A model generated the notes under the pieces. It was not told the DNA's origin. It ran no database searches and saw nothing but the letters and a program-made list of their open reading frames with translations. A program made the translations under genes and the position numbers. From an uncultured Verrucomicrobia subdivision 3 bacterium (GTDB taxonomy: Bacteria; Verrucomicrobiota; Verrucomicrobiia; Limisphaerales; UBA8199): a DNA stretch of 64,000 nucleotides. Below are positions 9,482-17,848 of this stretch, in pieces. The first letter of the stretch is position 1. Each line of letters begins with the position of its first letter. The stretch lies in assembly GCA_903913865.1 (NCBI GenBank), contig CAIWMU010000127.1, positions 1-64,000 on the forward strand, written 5' to 3'.

Positions 9482-10947
9482 GCAAGGATCATATCCAGCC
9501 ACCGGCAGAGGTCCTCCTCAATACCCGCGCACAGCTTGGCATCATGGTGGTGGCCGGGGTTAGCGAGATCTGGGCCCACAAGTTTCGATCCATGCTGACC
9601 ATGCTTGGCATCATTTTAGGCGTTTCCAGCCTTGTCGCCATGTCGGCCATGGTTTCGGGCATGGAGAAGGGTGCAAAGGAGGCACTGATCGCCATTGGGG
9701 GATTGGAGAAGGTCCGGATTGAATCGCAGGATCTGCCGGTCTATCAGCGCCACCTTTCCGATCAGGCCGTGGGGATCACCATCAACGATGTTTACGCGCT
9801 TCAGCGCACGGCGCCGCTTGTGACGAAGCTCTCCCCTGAAATGAGGCTGCCCGCCTCCGTGTCGGCGAACGGGAAAACCTTCAGGCCCTGGGTCTGCTCG
9901 GGGGTTTGGCCCGTGGCGTTGGAGATGGGGGAGCATGTGATTGAGCACGGCCGCATGATCAACGAGCTGGACGATGAGATGGCGCGGAACGTCTGCGTGA
10001 TCGGCACAGCCACGCGGGATGAACTCTGGGGTCCGCCGGAGAAGACCGGCAAGGAAATCATTCCTCTGGGCGAGACGATCTACATGAACGGCACGCCGTT
10101 CACCATCGTGGGGATGTTCAAACATTACGAGAGCGAGCAGGAGCGGAAGACCCGCGAACTGGCAAAACTCCAGGCCCAGTTGCAGCCCCAGCCAAGCGGC
10201 GGCGTCTCGCGGGACCGTGGCCATGGGGGCGGGGGTGGGCGGCGCCGTGGAAACTTTGTTTTCTATCTGAAAAATTCGACGGTTTATATTCCCCTGAACA
10301 CCATGTGGATGAAGTTCCGGTCCGGAATGAGTTTTACCGGCTTTGGAGGTGGTTTTCAGCCCACCGGCGGAGCAGGCGGCTCCACCGGTGATCCCCGGCT
10401 TTCCTCCCTTGAATTGAGGGTGCAATCGGTTGACCTGCTGCCTGAATCGCTTCAACAGGTTCAGAATGTTCTGACCTCCACCCACAAGGGGATTGAGGAT
10501 TTCACCTTCCGCACACAGGAGGATTGGGCGGAGCAGATCAACACCTTTGTGAGCAATGCCCGGCTCAGCGGGGGGCTGATTGCTGGCATCAGCCTGCTTG
10601 TGGGCGGCATCGGCATCATGAACATCATGCTGGCGAGCATCTCGGAGCGTGTCCGTGAGATCGGCATCCGGAAATCTGTGGGGGCATCCACAGTCGATAT
10701 CTTTGTGCAGATCCTGGTGGAATCGGTGCTCATCGCCATCATGGGGGGGCTAGCCGGGATGGTGGCATCGTTCGGGCTGGTGGCGATGCTGAGTTCATTT
10801 TCCCCGACCGACAACGCCCCAATCATCACCGTGGCCACACTCCTTGTGGCCTTCTCCTTCAGCGTGCTGGTGGGGATTCTGGCGGGAATATTTCCCGCCA
10901 TCAAGGCTGCCCGGCTCAACCCGATCCAGGCCCTCCGCTACGAGTAA
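9478..10947 (+). CDS. MacB-like ABC transporter permease 1
   Basis: 489-residue inner-membrane subunit. An N-terminal helix ([20 protein letters not shown], residues ~40-59) is followed by a large periplasmic MacB_PCD domain (~65-360), then three C-terminal helices of the FtsX domain beginning at [20 protein letters not shown] Gly/Arg-rich insertion (~240-260, [18 protein letters not shown]) interrupts the periplasmic domain. It has a ~25-residue N-terminal extension compared with its paralogue downstream. The two end alike ([10 protein letters not shown] and [10 protein letters not shown]), so they arose by duplication and probably form a heterodimer. Confidence 0.92.
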   Translation: MSKDHIQPPAEVLLNTRAQLGIMVVAGVSEIWAHKFRSMLTMLGIILGVSSLVAMSAMVSGMEKGAKEALIAIGGLEKVRIESQDLPVYQRHLSDQAVGITINDVYALQRTAPLVTKLSPEMRLPASVSANGKTFRPWVCSGVWPVALEMGEHVIEHGRMINELDDEMARNVCVIGTATRDELWGPPEKTGKEIIPLGETIYMNGTPFTIVGMFKHYESEQERKTRELAKLQAQLQPQPSGGVSRDRGHGGGGGRRRGNFVFYLKNSTVYIPLNTMWMKFRSGMSFTGFGGGFQPTGGAGGSTGDPRLSSLELRVQSVDLLPESLQQVQNVLTSTHKGIEDFTFRTQEDWAEQINTFVSNARLSGGLIAGISLLVGGIGIMNIMLASISERVREIGIRKSVGASTVDIFVQILVESVLIAIMGGLAGMVASFGLVAMLSSFSPTDNAPIITVATLLVAFSFSVLVGILAGIFPAIKAARLNPIQALRYE

Positions 10948-10959
10948 GCCCCGCATACC

Positions 10960-12315
10960 ATGCCATTGTTCAATACGATCATCGTTGGTTTGAAGGAAGT
11001 GTGGACCCACAAGTTCCGGTCTTTCCTGACCATGCTGGGGATCATCCTTGGCGTCGCGAGCCTGGTCGGGATGTCGGCGATTATCAAGGGGATGGAAAAT
11101 GGCATGAAAGAGGCCATGGTTGCCATGGGCGGGGCAGACAAGGTTTTGCTGGAGCAGCAGGATGTCCCTGTGGAGCAGGAACACCTCGCAGACCAGGCCC
11201 CGGGAAGAACGATGGCCGATGTCCAGGCCCTGAAACAGACTGCCCCCCTGCTGCGCGTGATCTCTCCCGAGATGGGTGTGAACAATGTCCTGCTCACACG
11301 CGGGGAGAAAACGGCGATGCCCTCCGAGTGCGTTGGAGTCTGGCCGGCGGTCGTTGAAATGAACATGCACACCCTGGAGCATGGCCGCTTTTTCACGGAA
11401 ATTGATGAGGAACAGGCGAGTCCGGTCTGCGTGATTGGAACCGGAATCCGGGACGAGTTGTTCGGGTCCCCCGAGCAGGTGGGGCGGGAAATTGTCCCCG
11501 TCGGGGAGATTATCGAAATCAACAGCCAGCCGTTCACGATCGTCGGAATGTTTGAGCGTTACGAGGGGGAGCGGGACAAGAAGGAGCGGGAGCTGGCAAA
11601 GCTCAAGCCCCGCGAGGAGTTGGCCGGGCCATCCCGCCAGCGCGGTTGGGGCGGCAAGGGCAACTGGGCCTTTCAACGGAAGAACATGACCATCTACATG
11701 CCATTGAACACGGCATGGATCCGCTTCCGTGCGGCCGGGGACAAGGATGGCATCCCTGATCCGCGCCTGAGCGATATCGATCTCAAGGTTGAGGATCTGG
11801 GCGAGCTTGAGTCCGCGCTGCAGCAGGCGAGGAACGTGCTCATGCTGACCCACCGGGGAATTGAGGACTTCGGCTTTCGCACCCAGGAAAACCAGCTGGA
11901 GAGCATCAACCAGCAAATCCGCAACGCCCGCATGAGCGGTGGCGTGATCGCAGCCATCAGCCTCCTTGTGGGGGGGATCGGCATTATGAACATCATGCTG
12001 GCCAGCATCAACGAGCGGATCCGGGAGATTGGCATTTGCAAAGCCGTTGGCGCAACCGGCCTCTCGGTGTTCACACAGGTGCTGATTGAAAGCATGGTGA
12101 TCGCGACCCTCGGAGCGGTCCTTGGAGTGGTCGCCTCATTCGGATTCGTGAGAATATTGGACATGGTCATGCCCACGGCCAATTCGCCTGTCATCACACC
12201 CGGGGCGATGCTGATTGCCGTCGCTTTCAGCATCGGGGTGGGCATTGTCGCCGGCCTGTTCCCCGCCTTCAAAGCAGCCAGACTGCACCCCATTCAAGCC
12301 CTGCGCTACGAATAG
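10960..12315 (+). CDS. MacB-like ABC transporter permease 2
   Basis: 451-residue paralogue of the preceding permease, 12 bp downstream. Same topology: first helix with [20 protein letters not shown], periplasmic MacB_PCD domain, and a C-terminal FtsX domain with [18 protein letters not shown] and two further helices. It lacks the glycine-rich loop and shows clear divergence in the periplasmic domain, so the pair has probably specialised. Last gene of the export operon; a repeat-rich gap follows. Confidence 0.92.
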   Translation: MPLFNTIIVGLKEVWTHKFRSFLTMLGIILGVASLVGMSAIIKGMENGMKEAMVAMGGADKVLLEQQDVPVEQEHLADQAPGRTMADVQALKQTAPLLRVISPEMGVNNVLLTRGEKTAMPSECVGVWPAVVEMNMHTLEHGRFFTEIDEEQASPVCVIGTGIRDELFGSPEQVGREIVPVGEIIEINSQPFTIVGMFERYEGERDKKERELAKLKPREELAGPSRQRGWGGKGNWAFQRKNMTIYMPLNTAWIRFRAAGDKDGIPDPRLSDIDLKVEDLGELESALQQARNVLMLTHRGIEDFGFRTQENQLESINQQIRNARMSGGVIAAISLLVGGIGIMNIMLASINERIREIGICKAVGATGLSVFTQVLIESMVIATLGAVLGVVASFGFVRILDMVMPTANSPVITPGAMLIAVAFSIGVGIVAGLFPAFKAARLHPIQALRYE

Positions 12316-12356
12316 GCCGGGGAGAAGGGGCGCAACCCCGTTGGCGTTGGGGAGGG

Positions 12357-12390
12357 TTTATCCGCAGATGGGCGCAGATGAACACAGATG
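12357..12390. repeat. Short periodic phrase repeat, GCAGATG type
   Basis: Three units with a 10-nt period: CGCAGATGGG, CGCAGATGAA, CACAGATGGG. It follows the end of permease 2 by about 40 bp. A decayed relative (ACCGCGATGGACGCAAATAG) lies at 12804-12823, and a single-unit relative (CAGCAGATTTTCGCAGATGG) at 29149-29168. Confidence 0.75.
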
Positions 12391-12503
12391 GGGGAAACGT
12401 TGGCAATACCCCTTCGGGAATCCCGAAGAGGACGGTGTGTGTTCAGATGGGGTTGGATATTCCCCTCCGGGAATCCCAACGGGATTCTGCCACAAAGCCC
12501 AGG

Positions 12504-12538
12504 GTTGCGCCACTGAGGCGCTACCCTGGGGAAATGGC
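12504..12538. repeat. Structured intergenic palindrome
   Basis: CCCAGGGT pairs with ACCCTGGG and the inner GCGCC with GGCGC, leaving a short loop. The palindrome at 12734-12767 (CCCGGGGT...ACCCCGGG with inner ACGCC/GGCGT) has the same two-tier architecture but different letters, which suggests that structure rather than sequence is conserved. Confidence 0.65.
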
Positions 12539-12726
12539 CAATATATCAACAACCCTGAAGGGGTTGCGCCGTCGCACCACACAGGGGAGGTTCGTGGAAC
12601 GTGTGACGATGCGGCCGAACGGGCAACGCTACGATTGGTTTGGATTACCACAACCCACCCTGTGCAGAGCAAGCCTGCCGTTCGTTGCCTCGGCACAACC
12701 GCGTTGCGGTTGTTGCGATTTTCCGA

Positions 12727-12767
12727 TACGGACCCGGGGTAACGCCGGGGACGGCGTAACCCCGGGC
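12727..12767. repeat. Structured intergenic palindrome, second copy of the architecture
   Basis: Outer arms CCCGGGGT and ACCCCGGG with inner arms AACGCC and GGCGTA around a GGGGAC loop. Compare 12504-12538. Not followed by a T-run on either strand, so not a simple terminator. Confidence 0.6.
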
Positions 12768-12996
12768 TTTGGGGCACAACGCCGTTGGCGTTGGGGAGGG
12801 GGAACCGCGATGGACGCAAATAGGGTGGGCAGGGGAAAGGGTGGGCGTTTCGGTCGGTAGCTGGCCGTTGGGCCATCTCCCTCCAGGAATCCAAAAGCGA
12901 TTCTGCCACAACGCCCGTGGGTAAATGGTCGATAATCCAACAATTCGCTTTGTGGTCCCCGGAATGGGGGCACTTGCCCCCATCCGGCGGGGAGGC

Positions 12997-14334
12997 TTAC
13001 TCCTTCTCGATCTTCAAGGTGTGGCGCACCGGCACGAAGGCCGATTTGATGGCTGACGCCAGGGGCGCCCGTTCCGATTCGGTGCGCAGGACCGTCGCAT
13101 CCATGTTCGCGCGGGCTTCCGCACTGTGGAAGGACTGCTTCACCTGGGCCGTTTCATAGGCCTGTTTGGCGGCGACCGCCTCATCAACCCGGGCAAAGGC
13201 CGCACTGAATGGATTTGAGGGGAACAGGGATGCCAGGTTCACCCCATGCTTCAGGTCGCTGCCGGGGATGCTGAGGGATTCCGTGCCCCAGGTGACGCGA
13301 TAGTTTTTCTTTTTTGCGCCCTTCACCACCAGCATGAACCGGTTCAGTTCCTGATCAAAAGGCACCAGTTGCAGCACGGAGCGGATGGTGTCATCCCGTC
13401 CGGCATCGTTCGCACCGCAGGTGGGGTAACCCTTGGTCTGCGGCAGGCATGCGCAGAACGGGTAGCGGCTGCTTTCGATTGTGAATTCCCCGGCCCCGCT
13501 GCTCGTGGCGTAGTGCCCTTCGGAGGTCGTGATGCGGCTGTGCTTCAGGTCCACCTCCAGCCGTGCCACATCCCCGTCGAGACCCATCGCCTTCAGAAAT
13601 GCGTAGGCCATCATTGCCTGTCCCGCCCAGCCGGGATGCACGCCATCCTTGCCCGCGATGGCGTAGTCAGGGCCGTAAAGCGTCTGGGCTTTGATGCCGG
13701 TTGTAAACATCGGCCAGAACAGATCCGCAAAACCGACCTTCTCCTCCCGTGCCAGTTCAATGCCGATGTTGCGGAGGCGGCAAAGGTTCATGTTGAGGTC
13801 GTGGACCGTTCCCGAGGCGGTTTTGACCCAGGAAGGCATCTTCCCGACGGGCCCGGGGGAGCCCATGACCACGCGCACATGGTTGGCCTTGAACGCCCTC
13901 ACGATCGCGGCGGAATTCTGGCGGTAGGCATCCCCGATGCGCGGTTCGTAGGGCCGGTATTCGTGGTCATTCATCCCGTAACAGGTCGTCGCGATCGTCG
14001 GCTGAAACCGGAGGCAGTCATTCGTCATCCGGCCCAGAAACCCGCCCGCCCGTTCCCCGCTCCAGCCGTATTGGCGGACGGTCACATCCAGTTGGGGGAC
14101 GCAGACGGTGAGATAATCCTCAATCAGTCTGGAATACATCTTCTGCTCGGTGATCGAGTCGCCGCAGATCGCCAGCCGGTCCCCCTGCTTGATCATCAGG
14201 CGGGGAGCCTTTGGTGCCCGGAGGGGCTGGAATTGCTGGAGTGCCGGGTCCTTCATGCCCCCCTGATAGAGGGTGTCGGCCGGGACGGTTTGTGCCGCAA
14301 TCAGCAGGCTGCCGAGCAAAAAGAGTAAACGCAT
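12997..14334 (-). CDS. Secreted SGNH/GDSL-family hydrolase
   Basis: 445 residues with a signal peptide (MRLLFLLGSLLIAAQTVPAD, cleavage near residue 19). The SGNH fold is shown by Ser60 in block I (AICGDSITEQ), Gly in block II (YGWSGERAGG), Asn122 in block III (CYGMNDHE) and the Asp230/His233 pair in block V (GKDGVHPGWAG). Family members are serine esterases, often acting on acetylated or feruloylated polysaccharides or platelet-activating-factor-like substrates; deacetylation of plant or algal glycans fits the carbohydrate genes nearby but is inference. The ~130-residue C-terminal part is helical and unassigned. Convergent with the exporter operon. Confidence 0.88.
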   Translation of the reverse strand: MRLLFLLGSLLIAAQTVPADTLYQGGMKDPALQQFQPLRAPKAPRLMIKQGDRLAICGDSITEQKMYSRLIEDYLTVCVPQLDVTVRQYGWSGERAGGFLGRMTNDCLRFQPTIATTCYGMNDHEYRPYEPRIGDAYRQNSAAIVRAFKANHVRVVMGSPGPVGKMPSWVKTASGTVHDLNMNLCRLRNIGIELAREEKVGFADLFWPMFTTGIKAQTLYGPDYAIAGKDGVHPGWAGQAMMAYAFLKAMGLDGDVARLEVDLKHSRITTSEGHYATSSGAGEFTIESSRYPFCACLPQTKGYPTCGANDAGRDDTIRSVLQLVPFDQELNRFMLVVKGAKKKNYRVTWGTESLSIPGSDLKHGVNLASLFPSNPFSAAFARVDEAVAAKQAYETAQVKQSFHSAEARANMDATVLRTESERAPLASAIKSAFVPVRHTLKIEKE

Positions 14335-14567
14335 CCGCGCAGGGTGTTGTTGCGGGTGAAATCCGTCAAGCCTGCGGCGGAAAAAGCGGGGGCGGGGCGG
14401 AACCTTGCTGCTTCACCTTTTGTCAGGGTTTTTATGTGCTCACACGAAGGCACGAAGCCACGAAGGGGAAAAGCAGATCAGCCAAAAATCTTCGTGCCTT
14501 GGTGTGATGTCCCGGGTGATGCACGGTCTCGAGCTGCATCGGGCGGGTCGGGGGGCGGATCAAACCG
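14335..14567. other. Intergenic gap with an inverted pair of phrase repeats
   Basis: 233 bp between two minus-strand genes. CACACGAAGGCACGAAG (14441-14457) and its inverted copy CTTCGTGCCTTGGTGTG (14490-14506; one mismatch in 17) could form a long hairpin with a 32-nt loop. No coding region seen. Confidence 0.65.
14441..14506. repeat. Inverted phrase-repeat pair, CACGAAG type
   Basis: The left arm continues as CACGAAG CCACGAAG with a 9-nt period to 14463. The right arm is the same phrase on the other strand. Same family as 438-468. Confidence 0.7.
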
Positions 14568-14981
14568 TCAATCAGGGGATACCCTGCGGCGGTTTTCCTT
14601 CTTGTCGGCGTGCGCGGATTTGTCGGCGAGCATTCGTTGCTTGGAGCGTCGGCTGCGGCGGCGCTTCTGTCGGCGGATCTTTTCCTCCTCCTGCTTCACG
14701 GCGGAAAGTTTGCCCCTGCGCAGCTCATCGACCTTCTCCACCAGCAGCCTCCTTGCAAGGTAACGATTCATGCCCTGCTGCCGGGTTTCCTGACACTTCA
14801 CCTGCAGGCCGGTGGGCACATGCAGAAGCATCACGCAGGTGGAGGTCTTGTTGACGTTCTGGCCGCCATGACCTCCCGACCTCACAAAGGATTCCTCAAT
14901 GTCCGCCTCGAGGATCGCGAATTGGCCCATCCGGGCCACCAATTGCGCCTCTTTCTCGGGGCTGACAGGGAACAAAGCCAT
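14568..14981 (-). CDS. Release-factor-like GGQ protein (ribosome rescue candidate)
   Basis: 137 residues from the ATG at 14981. Carries the class I release-factor catalytic domain with the GGQ motif at Gly39-Gly40-Gln41 (SGGHGGQNVNKTSTCVML), but no codon-recognition domain. The C-terminus is strongly basic (EEEKIRRQKRRRSRRSKQRM), as in ArfB/YaeJ and PrfH-like proteins whose basic tail enters the empty mRNA channel to hydrolyse peptidyl-tRNA on stalled ribosomes. The family assignment is clear; the rescue role is inferred. The frame stays open 144 bases upstream, but that part is encoded by an intergenic repeat, so I reject the longer start. Confidence 0.85.
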   Translation of the reverse strand: MALFPVSPEKEAQLVARMGQFAILEADIEESFVRSGGHGGQNVNKTSTCVMLLHVPTGLQVKCQETRQQGMNRYLARRLLVEKVDELRRGKLSAVKQEEEKIRRQKRRRSRRSKQRMLADKSAHADKKENRRRVSPD

Positions 14982-15104
14982 GCCCCAGATGTAACCGGAT
15001 CCGTGGTCAACCGCCAGAACAAGTTGCAGTGGGCGCAAGCGGGGACCGTTGGCAAACGGGGTGGGCGAAGTCGTTCTGGGGGGCCAACGCCCCGGTTTGT
15101 TCGA

Positions 15105-15188
15105 GGGCCAACGGCCCGGCTTCATACCAGCCTATGGCATCGCCATAGGAATTGGGTTTTGGAATAACCGGAGGGCTGAAGGCCCGGC
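15105..15188. repeat. 84-bp structured repeat, copy 1
   Basis: Matches 19505-19588 at about 78 of 84 positions. Composed of three palindromes: GGCCAACGGCC, CCTATGGC-ATC-GCCATAGG, and GGGCTGAAGGCCC. The substitutions in the other copy include one in the loop of the middle hairpin, so the stem is preserved. The two copies lie 4400 bp apart on the same strand and enclose the duplicated cassette. Confidence 0.85.
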
Positions 15189-15362
15189 ATGATCAGGCCG
15201 ATTTGTCGTGGGTGGGATGGGGCGGACCTACATCCATCAGTAGGCTGCTCCATCCACGGATTGAATCCGAATATGCGGGATCCCAACACCGGCCAAACAT
15301 GCCAACTGTCAATAGTGAGGACTGACCCCTTTTGGGGGGGCTGAAAGCCCGAACTGTGATAG

Positions 15363-15381
15363 CCCGGGCTGCAGGCCCGGG
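15363..15381. repeat. Palindrome
   Basis: CCCGGGC (15363-15369) and GCCCGGG (15375-15381) with a TGCAG loop, in a stretch also containing GGGCTGAAAGCCC and CCCTGCAGGGG. Part of the structured repeats typical of this genome's gaps. Confidence 0.5.
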
Positions 15382-15705
15382 TGGCAGGCACCCCCTTACG
15401 AAGACCCCAAGCCCTGCAGGGGCGAAACATCCCCCGGGATCCAACGGCAAAGGCCGGAATGGGGGATTGGGGCCCTGAAACGACACTATTTCTTCGATTT
15501 TGAGGAAAATATTTCCAAAAACCCCAACATCGAGAGGTCGTTTGTGAAAATAATTGGTAAATAAGTTACTGACTGACAACGCTTTACAAACCACAAATCT
15601 CAAAACGAACTTTTTTTGAAAATTGTTTGTAAGGAACTGTCTTGAGGCGGGTTTATAGAACTGGAAGTTCGTCAGCACCGTCGCCGACAACGGTGCCGGT
15701 TGCGC

Positions 15706-15727
15706 AATCCTCCGTGTCGGGAGGATT
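15706..15727. promoter_or_regulatory. Hairpin upstream of the cassette
   Basis: AATCCTCC (15706-15713) and GGAGGATT (15720-15727), an 8-bp perfect stem with a 6-nt loop, 126 bp before the first cassette gene. No T-run follows. It could be an operator or part of the leader RNA; there is no matching hairpin before the second cassette copy. Confidence 0.35.
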
Positions 15728-15852
15728 CGAACTGCGGTAAGCCCGATTTGGGCATGCGGAACTTGGCTTGGCAACTTGAGAATCGGTCTCTCGGTGTGCT
15801 GGGATCAAATGCCGGGGTTTGGCCGGTGGTGGATGATGGAAATGGTAAAAAT

Positions 15853-16335
15853 ATGAAAAAGATAATGACTATTGCCGCCCTGGCCGTGGGCTGGGTGACG
15901 GTTTCTCAGGCGCAATTTGCCCTGGTGAGTGCGAGTTTGCGTCCGGCAGGGGCTTTTGTCCCTGTTTCGGGCACAAACCAGCAGTTCCGGCTGGAGGATT
16001 GCCGGATAGATCCGTTGGCGGGAGCGGTGGCTCCGGCGGGGTCTAATCGCTTCCAACTCACCGCAACACTAAATCGCATTTACACCGATCCCAACCGGTC
16101 CGGTCCGAGGTTGGGGATCTCTCTTGATCCGGGCTACCCTCTTGGCTTCTGTAATGTAAAGTGGACCGAGGATGAGATCACACGTGGGTATCACCTACAA
16201 TCCTCCGGCAGTGCCAGTGCCCCTAATTGGCAAAACCTGCCCGTGCAAATGAATGGGGGTATGCGTTCCGCGAGCTTCCCAAGCAGTCAGGTCTCCACGC
16301 AGCGTCTTCAGTTTTTCCATCTCGTCAAACCTTGA
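15853..16335 (+). CDS. Small secreted protein of the duplicated cassette, copy 1
   Basis: 160 residues; not a family I can name. A signal peptide is clear (MKKIMTIAALAVGWVTVSQAQ). The mature part is short and beta-rich with two cysteines (EDCRIDP and GFCNVKW), ending in a module with conserved Trp and a terminal FFHLVKP (YHLQSSGSASAPNWQNLPV...), similar in plan to the FYR-ending modules of other secreted proteins here. The ATG at 15853 is chosen because the signal peptide begins there; the frame is open further upstream without cues. The collagen-like gene begins 20 bp downstream, and the two-gene unit recurs 1996 bp later. Confidence 0.8.
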   Translation: MKKIMTIAALAVGWVTVSQAQFALVSASLRPAGAFVPVSGTNQQFRLEDCRIDPLAGAVAPAGSNRFQLTATLNRIYTDPNRSGPRLGISLDPGYPLGFCNVKWTEDEITRGYHLQSSGSASAPNWQNLPVQMNGGMRSASFPSSQVSTQRLQFFHLVKP

Positions 16336-16355
16336 ATCTCAACACAAAAAATAGA

Positions 16356-17642
16356 ATGAAAATGAAAACAATCCTCCTTGGCCTCGGAGTCGCACTTCTG
16401 GCCGAACTGGCAAGTGCCCAGACTACAGCTTTCAACTTCACAGGTCAGTTGTCCGATGGTGGCTCTCCCGCCAATGGCAACTACGACTTCAACTTTAGAA
16501 TCTATTCCGTTTCATCGGGAGGTTCCGAGGTTGCGCCTGCAATTTCTGCTCCTTCCACACCGGTCAGGAACGGGGTGTTTTCCTCGATGCTTGATTACGG
16601 TGCCAATGTGTTCACCAATGGGGGCAATCTGTGGGTCCAGGCTGAGGTGCGGACAGCGGGCACCAGCGGGGCGTATGCCCCTCTTGGCCGCCAGCAACTC
16701 ACTCCGGTGCCGTTTGCCCTTTATGCCCTCAAAGGTGTGCCCGGTCCTCAAGGACCAGCAGGTGCCCCGGGTGTCGCTGGGGCACCTGGTCCGCAAGGCC
16801 CTCCCGGAACTGGTGATGCGGCAGGCTTGACCAATTACGCGCAATTGAATGTTCCGGATACCGCAGCTCAGGCTGGAGCCGTGCCGACTGTGGCGGGTGG
16901 GTTCATCGTCGGGGTAACGGTCACAAGCCAAGGGAATGGCTATGTGACGAATCCTATCGTCAATGTTACTGACGCGACCGGAAGCGGGGCCGTGCTAACG
17001 CCGATCGTGGTCGGCAGCAAAATTGTGGGGATTACCGTTTCAAACCCGGGGAGCGGTTACTCTGCCAATCCAATTATTTCCATTTCCGCACCACCGAAAT
17101 ATACTAGGCAGACGTTTACTGGTGACAATCAGTTCACAGGAAACAATGCGATTACTGGCCAGTTTACTGGCGATGGTGGCGGTTTGACGAACCTGTTTGA
17201 CTGGGTTGCGGTAAGTAACTGCGTGATGGTATTTCCAACGCTTGTTTTACCTCTTGCGAATTTTAACGCTGGTGTGGATGTCGTTGCTCAAGTGAATCTC
17301 CCCATTGGTGCAAGGCTCAAGGGGCTTTCTCACCAGTTCAGAGTAAAAATGCCGGATCCTAAAAGCTCTGTCGCGTATGTATGCCAAACTGTTGAACTCG
17401 GGTGCAGTTCGCCAACCGGCAAAACAATAGTCGCTACTTCCAGTCCTCCATGGTACCAAGAGGTATCAAACGCGTTTCAAACGATTTCCATGCACAAGAG
17501 TATCGAAAATGTCAATGTGGAGTCTGGTCAAAGCTATTGGGTACATTTTGTGCTAGACCAGGGAAATGGGTGGGGTGAACGCTACGACATTGATTACATA
17601 GCTGTGGAATACGTTACTCCCATCCTCAAGCATACCCGGTAA
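16356..17642 (+). CDS. Collagen-like secreted modular protein, copy 1
   Basis: 428 residues. Signal peptide MKMKTILLGLGVALLAELASAQ; then an N-terminal module starting FNFTGQLSDGGSPANGNYDF (~25-125) that precedes collagen or tail-fibre-like parts in many Verrucomicrobiota and Planctomycetota proteins. Nine Gly-X-Y triplets run from residue 127 to 153 (GVPGPQGPAGAPGVAGAPGP...). Two GxGY..NP repeats follow (~175-250). From about residue 250 the sequence is unique: a ~170-residue C-terminal domain with three cysteines and lower GC coding DNA. A trimeric surface fibre with a C-terminal binding head is a reasonable inference, not demonstrated. Confidence 0.82.
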   Translation: MKMKTILLGLGVALLAELASAQTTAFNFTGQLSDGGSPANGNYDFNFRIYSVSSGGSEVAPAISAPSTPVRNGVFSSMLDYGANVFTNGGNLWVQAEVRTAGTSGAYAPLGRQQLTPVPFALYALKGVPGPQGPAGAPGVAGAPGPQGPPGTGDAAGLTNYAQLNVPDTAAQAGAVPTVAGGFIVGVTVTSQGNGYVTNPIVNVTDATGSGAVLTPIVVGSKIVGITVSNPGSGYSANPIISISAPPKYTRQTFTGDNQFTGNNAITGQFTGDGGGLTNLFDWVAVSNCVMVFPTLVLPLANFNAGVDVVAQVNLPIGARLKGLSHQFRVKMPDPKSSVAYVCQTVELGCSSPTGKTIVATSSPPWYQEVSNAFQTISMHKSIENVNVESGQSYWVHFVLDQGNGWGERYDIDYIAVEYVTPILKHTR

Positions 17643-17848
17643 TCTGGCGTTTTGGAGATGCTAATACCCAGCGAGGATCAAAAAACAGAAGGTAAAATCT
17701 CTCCCTGAACCTAGCGTTTTGGCGAGTGGGCGGTGTCGATCCGGCCCGGGAAGGCGAGGATTGGGTAGGTTGGGCTGTGTTCCGGGTGATCGTAGCCCCC
17801 GATCCAAGGCTTGGGGTTTGCCCAGTAGTGAGTGAAAATGGTAAGAAC
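17643..17848. other. Spacer between cassette copies
   Basis: 206 bp. The last ~40 bp (GGGGTTTG...AATGGTAA before the ATG) resemble the sequence before copy 1, giving the upstream edge of the duplicated block. The rest shares no clear similarity with the region before copy 1. Confidence 0.55.

Larger units (their letters stand above)
12316..12996. repeat. Repeat-dense intergenic region between convergent genes
   Basis: 681 bp without a supported gene. It contains a phrase repeat (12357-12390), a degenerate phrase (12803-12822), palindromes at 12504-12538, 12553-12567, 12727-12767 and 12777-12791, and two diverged copies of a block joining GATTCTGCCACAA to a NAAATGG...ATCAAC/ATCCAAC core (about 12480-12553 and 12897-12943). 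GTTGGCGTTGGGGAGG occurs twice (12339-12354 and 12783-12798). Frames open across it are products of the repeats. Confidence 0.75.
14982..15852. other. Repeat-rich upstream region of the duplicated cassette
   Basis: 871 bp without a supported gene. It holds the 84-bp structured repeat (15105-15188), a palindrome CCCGGGC/GCCCGGG (15363-15381), an AT-rich stretch (15480-15650) unlike the surroundings, and a hairpin AATCCTCC/GGAGGATT (15706-15727). The AT-rich stretch may contain the promoter of the cassette. Confidence 0.65.

Noticed and set aside
8366-9502. Minus-strand open frame across macA end and the ATPase
   Set aside because: Runs antisense through two conserved genes.
12215-12983. Several open frames over the 12.3-13.0 kb gap, both strands
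   Set aside because: They are translated from palindromes and phrase repeats, overlap each other, and have no protein-like features.
14982-15125. N-terminal extension of the GGQ protein
   Set aside because: Encoded by the edge of the structured repeat; the conserved domain starts after the ATG at 14981.
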